A stretch of DNA of 18,776 nt, from assembly GCA_031404455.1 (NCBI GenBank), contig JANNHP010000036.1, positions 1-18,776 of the forward strand, given 5' to 3'. Origin of the DNA: JANNHP01 sp031404455. GTDB taxonomy: Bacteria > Planctomycetota > JAJSAM01 > JAJVHW01. Below, one piece after another: positions 1-7,700 of the stretch; position 1 is the stretch's first letter, and every line of letters begins with the position of its first letter. The position numbers and the translations under genes are program-made. The notes under the pieces were generated by a model. It searched no databases and had not been told where the DNA came from. It worked only from the letters and a program-made list of their open reading frames with translations.

Positions 1-3000
1 GCGTCCTGCTCCACCTGGCGCTGCGCCGCCTCCCGGGCCTCGCGTTCGTGCACCGTGCGTTCGGCATCCGCGGCGTCCCTCGCGCGTCGGCGCGATTCCT
101 CGACGAGTCGGGCAAGACGCTCGACCTGACCCGGGCGGTCCTTGAACCAATCGGTGGACCAGACGCGGTGGATCGTCCAGCCGCGAGCTTCGAGCACCTG
201 CTGCCGCAGACGGTCGCGGTCCCGGGCCGTCTCGCTCGAGTGGTACGCGACTCCGTCGCACTCGATGCCGCACACGTAGCGACCCGGAGCGACGTCGTCG
301 AGGACGCCGAGATCGATCCGGTAGCCCGCTTCGCCGACCTGCGGGACGACGCGCATGCCCTGGAGTTCGAGCTCGTGGAGGACGCCGCGTTCGAAGGGCG
401 ATTCGGTGTCGGCACGGGCCGAGACGACGGCGCTCTCGATCCGGCCGCGCTCGGCGAAGAGCAGGAAGGACCGAAGGAGCGCAGCGCCGCGCGCGGTCGT
501 GTCCGCGACGCCGATGTCGTCGCCGCGGATCGACGAGAAGACGCGCATGCGCTGGCGGGCGCGAGTCGTGAGCACGTTGAGCCGCCGCCAGCCGTTCTCG
601 CCGTTCAGCGGGCCGAAGTGGTAGCGGAGCTTGCCGTCGGGCGAACGCGCGTACGTCACGCTGAGGAAGATGACGTCGCGCTCGTCGCCCTGGATGTTCT
701 CCAGGTTCTTGACGAAGAACGGCTCGTCGATCGTGCGGTCGAAGAAGGGCTCGATCGAGGCGTCCTCGCGACGGCGGCGTTCGAGCTCGTCCTGGATCGC
801 GATCTGCTGGCGCAGGTTGAACGTGCCGACGCCGAGCGACCGGCGCGCGTGTCCGGCGCCGCGGCGGGCGAGTTCCTCCTTCGCGAACTTGACGACCTCG
901 TCGGCGACGCGGCGCGCTTCGACGGCGTTCAGGCCCTTGCCCTCGTAGACGCCGTCCGCGACGTGCTCGAACTGGAGTCCGTTCGTCTCCGTCCCGCGCT
1001 CCACGCTCGGGAACGTGTAGAGGTCCGAGTCGTAGAACTGCGAGTTCGAGAAGCTGATCAGGGACTCGTGGGCGCTGCGGTAGTGCCACTTCAGGCGGCT
1101 CATGGGAACGCCCGCGCCCATGAACTGCTCGAGGATGCTCTCCGCGTCCACGAAGACCGGGATGCCCTCTTCGTCGAGAGGAGCGCTCGCCATTCCGCTC
1201 GACACGGAGAAGAAGTCCGTCGGAGGGAGCTGCTTCGGATCGCCGACGACCACGAGCTGCCGTGCGCGGAAGACGGCGCCTGCCGCGTCCTCGGGCGGGA
1301 GCTGCGACGCCTCGTCGAAGATCACGAGGTCGAAGCTCGGCGCGCCGCCGTCGAGGAGTTGCGCGACCGTGAGCGGGCTCATCATGAAGCACGGCTTGAT
1401 CGCGCGGATGGCCGGCCCGGAGAGGCGCATCGTGCGCCGCAGCGGACTGAGGCCGCGCTGCCGCGTCAGTTCGCGCCGCAGGTGGCCCATCGCTTCGGCC
1501 GCGTCGCCAAGGCGGAGCTTCTGCTGCACGCGCTCCCGCAGTTCGCTCACGAGCCGCGCCCGGTTCTCCACGAGCACGCGCTGGTCGAGTTCCCGGAACT
1601 CGCTGACGCGCTGCTCGTGCGTCATCGTGTGGAACCGTTCGAGCGCGGGCCGGATCCGGACGACGGCGGACAGCCACTTCAGCCAGAAGGCGCGGAGGAA
1701 CGCGGCTGCGAGATCGTCGAACCGCACCTCGCCGCGCATCGCGGCCGGCAGGAGGTCCTTCGCGAGAGAGCCGAGTGCCGCGACTCGCGCCGCCTCGAAC
1801 GCCGCCCACTTCGGCGCGTCGCGGAGCCGGTCGGCGAGCGCGCGGACGCGGGCGTCGATCGTCGCGAGCGGTTCGGCGGCGAGGTGGTCGGTCGGCCAGC
1901 CGACGAGCGATCGCAGTCGAGCGATGCTCTCGCGAGCCGCCCCGACCGCGGTTCCCAGATCGACGACCGCGGAGGTGTTCGGCGCCTTCTGCGTGGCGAT
2001 CGTCAGCGCGCGTCCGGAGAGTCCGTGCCGGACGCAGAGCTGACGGAACTCGACGACCCATCGCAGGTACCGATCGAGGGCGTCCCAGTCGCTCCGCCAG
2101 CCGGCCCAGAGGCTTCCGAAGAGCCCGCGCGCGTGGAGGTCGAGCGAGTCGAGGTGCGCGCGCTCGGCGCGGACCCGGTCCACGAGGCGCATGTCGGCGA
2201 CCTGGTCGAGCATCGATCCCCTGAACGACGGCTGCCGCCAGCCGATCCATCGGCGCCGGATCGCGCGGAAGCGTCCGTCGAGGAAGGCGAGGAAGCCGAA
2301 GACGCCGGACGCCTTCCGCTCGACGAACGCGATGTTGTCGGCGTGGTCCTCTGCGAGCGCCGGCGCGACGAGGTGCGACAGAACGCGGCGTTCGAGGTCG
2401 CGGAGGTCCCGGCCGCGCTGCAGGAGTCCCGTCGCCTCGGACGGCGGCGCGTTCCAGGCGGCGCTCTCCAGCACGCCGAGCGGCGCACCGGGCGAGCGGC
2501 CGACCACCTGCGCGATCGCGACCGCGTTGTCCGCGTCGATCAGCGTGCGCAGCGGCGGCAGGCCGAGGGCCTCTTCGACGATCGCCGCCCGCCGGACGAC
2601 CGCGCCCAGTCGCGGCACGAGCGCGCGGACCTCGTCCTCGACGGACTCCAGATCGGCGACCGAATAGAAGGTCTTCGTCGTGTCGCGCCACGGATGCTCC
2701 GCGGGCACACCCACGTCGCCCGACGCGGCGGCGAGGTCGCGGAGATCCCGCAGCGTCCGGTCGAGGAGTTCCTGGGTGACGCCCTCTTCCGCGGGACCGC
2801 AGTACGTCAGGCGCGAAGCCGCGAGGACGCGCCCGAGCTCTCCGTACGCCTTCCACGGCGAGACCCCGAGCGAACCGAAGGGGGTGTGTACGGCGTTCAC
2901 GTACTCGGCGAGGCTCGTGCGCACGAGGGGGAGGCGCTGCGTCGAGATCGTCGGCGTCGCGAGGCGCTGCAGCGAGGCGTCGAGGGACACGCCGAGTTCC

Positions 3001-4262
3001 TGCATGACGGCCCGCTTGTTCGACTTCGTCGAGTGGAGTTCCAGACAGAACTCGCCGAGCCCGGCGCGCACCAGACGGTCGTGCACGACCTTGAGAGCCG
3101 CCATCTTCTCCGCGACGAAGAGGATGGACTTCCCTGCGGCGAGACCCTGCGCGATCAGGTTCGTGATCGTCTGCGACTTGCCGGTGCCGGGCGGTCCCTC
3201 GATCACGAGATCGTGGTCCCGCGCGACGGCGGCGATCGCGCGGAGCTGGCTCGAATCGGCGTCGACGACCTGGTACGTCGACTCGGGCGGGTAGTCGCGA
3301 TCGAGGTCGAGCGCGCGGATCTCGTCGGGCAGGCCGGTCACCGAGTCGCTCGTCGAACCCGGGGCCCGCGAGACGAGCTGGCGGATCAGGCGGTGGACCG
3401 CGAGTGCGGCGCCGTTCGACTCGAGGTCCTTGTACATCGCGAACTTCTGGAAGGAGAAGAGGCCGAGGTAGACGCTCGCCTTCACCTTCCACGACGGCTT
3501 CTCGGCGACGAGGGCTGTCACCGCGGCGAAGTGCGACTGCAGGTCGTAGTCGTCGGCGATCGCCGCCGCGTCGGGAAGTTCCGGGAGGGCGATCGCGTGC
3601 TGGCGGCGGAGGTACTCCGCGAGCGCCGGGTTCACCATCGGCTCGTCGTCGCCGATGCGCACGACGTAACCCGACCGCGCCGACGCGCGGGAGAGGTGGA
3701 CCGGAAGGAAGACGATCGGCGCCTGCAACACCTGCTCCGACTGCGGCGCATCGACGTAGTGCAGCATGCCGAGCGCAAGGAAGAGCGTGTTCACGCCCTG
3801 CTCCTCGATGGAGGACTTCGACTGCTCGTCGAGCCGCCGCAGCGACGTGTCGAGCCCTTCGACGGTGGAGGCCGTCTGGAGCCAGTCGTCGGTGTGCCGC
3901 TCGTCCACGGCCGCCGCGTCGTAGGGCACGAAGTCGAGTTGCGGCCCGTCCTCCAGCACCTCTTCCTGCGCGGGCGTCTCGGCCCGCAATGCCGCGGAGT
4001 CACCGTTCGCGGGCGTCGCCACGCCGGCGTCGCGCTCCGGCGCCGCGCGGAACCGCATCGATCGTTCGCGCAGGTAGAGGTTCCGGAACACCTCGGACGG
4101 GAGTTCGTCGACGAACGCGACCGTGGAGACCCGGTAGGCGCGGAAGTGGAGCGCACGGTTGCGCTTCGTCAGGTCGAGGAGCGCGCGCTTCCAGGCGTCG
4201 ACCGAAGCCGCGACGCGCGGACCTTCGGCCGGTCCGGCCCCGGGCGACGCGGCGCTGCTCAT
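1..4262 (-). CDS. DUF4011-type SF1 helicase with C-terminal Vsr/DUF559-like nuclease (3' partial)
   Basis: The reading frame enters from the left edge without a stop, so about 1420 N-terminal residues are present and the C-terminus is missing. Residues 20-40 (WKRALLDLTKRNRALHF) match the start of DUF4011 proteins. Walker A is GPPGTGKS at 356-363, followed by QTITNLIAQ. Walker B is FDEASQLPPEDA with D983/E984, then GDPKQLPP at 1007-1014; together these are hallmarks of SF1 (UPF1-like) helicases. Near the end, IDLGV (D1317), IECDG (E1334, D1336) and then HRVWSTDWF form a Vsr/MTES_1575-type endonuclease. The family order is DUF4011, helicase, Vsr, DUF3320; a DUF3320 part would lie beyond the window. 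The protein presumably unwinds and cuts DNA, and the same order is described for the Hhe anti-phage protein. The ATG at 4262 is preceded by GGCGGAAG and by an in-frame TAG seven codons upstream, so the start is well fixed. An antisense open frame covers nearly the whole gene and is a GC artefact. Confidence 0.93.
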   Translation of the reverse strand, partial: MSSAASPGAGPAEGPRVAASVDAWKRALLDLTKRNRALHFRAYRVSTVAFVDELPSEVFRNLYLRERSMRFRAAPERDAGVATPANGDSAALRAETPAQEEVLEDGPQLDFVPYDAAAVDERHTDDWLQTASTVEGLDTSLRRLDEQSKSSIEEQGVNTLFLALGMLHYVDAPQSEQVLQAPIVFLPVHLSRASARSGYVVRIGDDEPMVNPALAEYLRRQHAIALPELPDAAAIADDYDLQSHFAAVTALVAEKPSWKVKASVYLGLFSFQKFAMYKDLESNGAALAVHRLIRQLVSRAPGSTSDSVTGLPDEIRALDLDRDYPPESTYQVVDADSSQLRAIAAVARDHDLVIEGPPGTGKSQTITNLIAQGLAAGKSILFVAEKMAALKVVHDRLVRAGLGEFCLELHSTKSNKRAVMQELGVSLDASLQRLATPTISTQRLPLVRTSLAEYVNAVHTPFGSLGVSPWKAYGELGRVLAASRLTYCGPAEEGVTQELLDRTLRDLRDLAAASGDVGVPAEHPWRDTTKTFYSVADLESVEDEVRALVPRLGAVVRRAAIVEEALGLPPLRTLIDADNAVAIAQVVGRSPGAPLGVLESAAWNAPPSEATGLLQRGRDLRDLERRVLSHLVAPALAEDHADNIAFVERKASGVFGFLAFLDGRFRAIRRRWIGWRQPSFRGSMLDQVADMRLVDRVRAERAHLDSLDLHARGLFGSLWAGWRSDWDALDRYLRWVVEFRQLCVRHGLSGRALTIATQKAPNTSAVVDLGTAVGAARESIARLRSLVGWPTDHLAAEPLATIDARVRALADRLRDAPKWAAFEAARVAALGSLAKDLLPAAMRGEVRFDDLAAAFLRAFWLKWLSAVVRIRPALERFHTMTHEQRVSEFRELDQRVLVENRARLVSELRERVQQKLRLGDAAEAMGHLRRELTRQRGLSPLRRTMRLSGPAIRAIKPCFMMSPLTVAQLLDGGAPSFDLVIFDEASQLPPEDAAGAVFRARQLVVVGDPKQLPPTDFFSVSSGMASAPLDEEGIPVFVDAESILEQFMGAGVPMSRLKWHYRSAHESLISFSNSQFYDSDLYTFPSVERGTETNGLQFEHVADGVYEGKGLNAVEARRVADEVVKFAKEELARRGAGHARRSLGVGTFNLRQQIAIQDELERRRREDASIEPFFDRTIDEPFFVKNLENIQGDERDVIFLSVTYARSPDGKLRYHFGPLNGENGWRRLNVLTTRARQRMRVFSSIRGDDIGVADTTARGAALLRSFLLFAERGRIESAVVSARADTESPFERGVLHELELQGMRVVPQVGEAGYRIDLGVLDDVAPGRYVCGIECDGVAYHSSETARDRDRLRQQVLEARGWTIHRVWSTDWFKDRPGQVERLARLVEESRRRARDAADAERTVHEREAREAAQRQVEQD

Positions 4263-4280
4263 CGCGCGCGCTTCCGCCCG

Positions 4281-4697
4281 CTACTTCCCGAGCGGTTTGA
4301 ACGGGTCGTAGTCGGGGCACTTGGCGGCGCGCAGGGCCTCGGCGCCGGCGGCGTCGCCGGAGAGGGCGAGGGCGCGGACGGCGTCGCGCCAGCGCTCGGC
4401 GCGGGCGGCGGCGTCGGAGAGCTTCACCCACTGCGCGGGGTCGCACTTCTTCCCGGCGATGCGCTCGACCTGCTGCAGGAGCCAGGCTGATCCGTTCGCC
4501 ACGGCGTCGGTCTCGGCGCGGGCGAGGAGCTTCGGGTCGGGCGCCACTTCGAGATAGTCGATCGCCTCCGGCCAGCGGTGCGCGGACGCGAGCTGTTCGG
4601 TGATGGCCGCCACCTTCGCGCGGTTAGGCGGGTCGGCGTGGAGGAGGTCGCGCTTCTCGATGGGATGGGCGGGTTCACGGGCAGACATGCGCGACAC
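4281..4697 (-). CDS. Hypothetical helical protein upstream of the helicase-nuclease
   Basis: 138 codons. The family is not recognised by name. The N-terminus (PIEKRDLLHADPPN) is followed by alternating amphipathic helices rich in Ala, Leu and Arg, such as EQLASAHRWPEAIDYLEV and ERWRDAVRALALSGDAAGAE. These read as two or three degenerate TPR-like helical hairpins. There is no signal peptide or membrane segment, so it is probably cytosolic. It ends 18 bases before the helicase on the same strand, so co-transcription is likely and a partner role is possible but unproven. The start is either GTG 4697 or ATG 4688. GTG is preferred because AGAGGG lies about 10 bases upstream of it and would be too far from the ATG. 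The opposite frames in this stretch are also open, so coding status rests on amino-acid character and neighbour spacing. Confidence 0.7.
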   Translation of the reverse strand: MSRMSAREPAHPIEKRDLLHADPPNRAKVAAITEQLASAHRWPEAIDYLEVAPDPKLLARAETDAVANGSAWLLQQVERIAGKKCDPAQWVKLSDAAARAERWRDAVRALALSGDAAGAEALRAAKCPDYDPFKPLGK

Positions 4698-4710
4698 GGT
4701 ATCGTGTCCC
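4691..4710. promoter_or_regulatory. Inverted repeat in the 20-base divergent gap
   Basis: GACACG and CGTGTC form perfect 6-base arms around GTAT at 4693-4708. One more outer base pair (4691/4710) follows after a mismatch. The element fills most of the gap between two divergent genes and overlaps the GTG start of the leftward one. TATCGT at 4700-4705 resembles a -10 box for the rightward gene, but no convincing -35 was found. A shared operator is a reasonable inference, as is an autoregulatory site for the Fis-type protein encoded next door. Confidence 0.4.
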
Positions 4711-4717
4711 TCTTCGC

Positions 4718-7700
4718 ATGCGAACAGAAGCGTCCCCGGGTCTCGCGCACGAGTCCAAGCGTTTCGAGATCGTCAGGGAGCTCTCGGGCAGCGGCCGCGT
4801 GACGCTCGTGCGCGACCGCCGCCACGGCGGTGCGCTGCGCGTCCTGAAGACGGCGCGGCCGCGAGATCCCGACGACGCGCGCGCCGCTGGCAAGCAGCGC
4901 GACGTGCTGCACGAGGCGCGCGAGCTGGCGTCGCTGCGGCATCCCGGCGTGCCGCGCGCGTTCGAGACGGGCGCGTGGCCCGACGGGCGGCCGTGGCTCC
5001 TGATGGAGTACGTGCAGGCCGCCGGCGCGGACACGGAGCGCGACGCGGCGCCGCGCGTCGAACCGCTCCACCTCGCGCGCCGCCTCCTCGACGTGCTCGG
5101 CTATCTCCACCGTCACGGACGCCTCCACAACGACGTCAAGCCGGGCAACGTGATCGCCGCCGCGGACGGACGCGTCGTCCTCGTGGACTTCGGGCTCGCC
5201 ACGCGCGAGGACGAGCCGATCCCGCCGCGCGGGACGCTGCCGTACGTCGCGCCCGAGGTGCTCGCCGGGGAACCCGCCGACCGGCGCTCCGATCTCTGGT
5301 CGATGGCGGCCGTGCTGCTGCGGCTCCTGCTCGGCCGCGAGATCGCGCCCAATGCGTCGATCGCGCCCGACGACGTGCCCGCCGGCACGGCACTGCCCGC
5401 CGACTGGCTCAGGTGCCTCTTGCACCCGAAGCCCGACCGGCGGTTCGCCACGGCCGAGGCGGCGCTCCTCGAACTCGACGCGGCGCTCGGCGTCGCGCAG
5501 ACCCCGATGCCGCGCCGCGCACTGCCGCACGCGATGCTGCCCGCGGGCCGCCGCGCGGAACTCGACGACCTCTCGCGCCGTCTCGACGAGGCCGAGTCGG
5601 GGACCGTCACGTCGCCGGCCGATTCGCCCGTCGCCGGGGTCGCGGGGCTCGTTCTCGTTCGCGGCGAATCGGGCGTCGGCAAGTCGCGCCTGATGGCGGA
5701 GCTCCGACTCCTCGCCGCCGAGCGCGGATGGACCACGCTCTCGGCGTCGTGCGCCGACGAGCGCGACGCCGCGCTGCCCGCACTCGGCTCGATGCTCGAC
5801 GCCGCGCTCTACGACGCGCCGATGGGAGCGACGTCGGTTCGCCGCCGCGGTCGCGCGGTCGCGAGCTTCCAGGCTTCGCGCATCGACCAGGACGCTTCGG
5901 AGTCCGTGGCGCGGTTCCTCCTGGAGCGCGCGGCCGAGGGACAGTGCGTGCTCCTCGTCGTCGAGGACCTGCAGCACGCGAACGCCGCCACGCTCCGCGC
6001 GCTCGCGGCGATCGCGCGCGTCGTGGCGGAAGCGCAGGCGTTCGGCACGCCGCCGCGGCTCGTCGCGGTCGCGACGCTGACGGAACGCGCGAACCTCTCC
6101 GACGAACTCGCCGAGGCCGTCGCGGCGATCGAGGCGGAGGGGATCGTCGCCCCGATCCCGCTGCGTCCGCTCGGCCCGGACGACGTCTCCGACCTCGTGC
6201 GCGGCGTGCTCGGGCCGCGCGCGCCCGCCGAGCGGATCGGCGAGATCCTGCGCGCGCACGGCGGCTCGCTCCCGCTCTTCGCCGAGGAGATGCTCGCGCG
6301 GTTCTTCGAGAGCGGGGCGCTGCGTCACGAGGGCGGACGCTGGGTGCTCGACACGCGCCACATGCCCGCGCTGCCTTCGAACCTGACGGCCGCGGTGACC
6401 GCGCGCCTGCGCGCGCTGCCCGCGCCGGAACTGCGCGCGGTGCAGATCCTCGCGACGCACGAGCTCCCGACGCCGCTCGACCGCGCGCAGCGCCTCTTCG
6501 GCGCGGATGCGGCGGCGATCTGCGCGGCGATCGAATCGCGCGGCCTTTCGGGGCCCACTCGCGACGGGCTCGCGATCTCGATCGTGCACGCCGCGATCGC
6601 GCAGGCCGCTCTCGCGATGCTCTCGCCCGAGGAGCGCGCGCGGATCCACGACGCCGTCGCGGAGTCGATCCCGCGCGTCGACACCGCCTCCGGCGCGCAG
6701 CGCGCTTACCACGTCGCCCGCGGCTCGGATCCCGACGCCGGGTTCCAGGCGGCCACGGAAGCCGCGCGCGGCCTGCGCGCCGAGGGCGAGCCCGGCCGCG
6801 CGGCCGAGTTCGTGCGCCAGGCGCTGCGCCGCCTGCCCGAGCGCGATCCGCGCATCCCGTACCTCAGGCGTTCGCTCGCCGAACTGCTCGTGGCGTCGGG
6901 CGGACCGGAGGCCGCGGCGAACGTGTACCGCGATCTCCTCGACGCCGAGACCGACCGCGGCGCGCGCGTGCGACTCATGCTCGGACTCGCCGAAGCGCTC
7001 GACGCCGCGGGTCTCGCACCCGAGGTGCTGCGCGCGTGCCGCACCGCGCTCGAACTCATGCCGCCCGGCCCGGGCGAGGACCCGGAGACCGCGGTCGTGC
7101 GGCTGGCACTCCTCGCGCGGCTCGCAGGCGCGCAGCGCGCCACCGGGGAACTGCGCGGCGCGATCGAGACGATCAAGCTGGCGCTGCCGCTCGCGGTCGC
7201 GGGGCGCGCCGCGGAGCGCGTGGCGCTGCTCGCGCTCCTCGGCAACATCAACCTGCAGACCGGCGACCTCGCGCGCGCCCGGCAGTTCCACGAGAGCTGC
7301 CTCGCCGCGTGCCGGTCGCTCGGCCGCCGCCGGGTGATGGCGAGTGCGCTCCACAACATGGGCGTCGTCGAGGCGCGGTGCGGACGGCGCGCCGAGTCGC
7401 TCCGCTACTACCGCCAGGCGCTCAGGATGGCGCGCCGCGCGAAGGATCTCGTCGGCGTCGCGCAGACGCTGGGGAACATCGCCAATCTGCGCGCCGAGGC
7501 GGGGGACTTCGCCGCGGCCGAGCGTCTCCTGCGGCGCAGCCTCTCGATCCGGCGGCGATCGGGCGACCTCGCCGGAACCGCCGTGACGCTCGGCAACATG
7601 GCCGGCCTCCTGCGTGCGAAGGGACGTCTCGGCCGCGCGCTGGAACTCGCGCAGACGGCCATCCGCCGGCTCCGGACGCTCGAGGACGCGCACGGCGAGG

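Noticed and set aside
4263..4283. Possible TAG read-through joining the 138-codon gene to the helicase
   Set aside because: They share a frame, but a chance match is one in three, the helicase has its own ATG, and no recoding signal was seen.
48..4490. 1480-codon open frame on the plus strand
   Set aside because: It is antisense to the helicase-nuclease, is a low-complexity Arg/Ala/Glu sequence with no domain, and arises from strong third-position GC.
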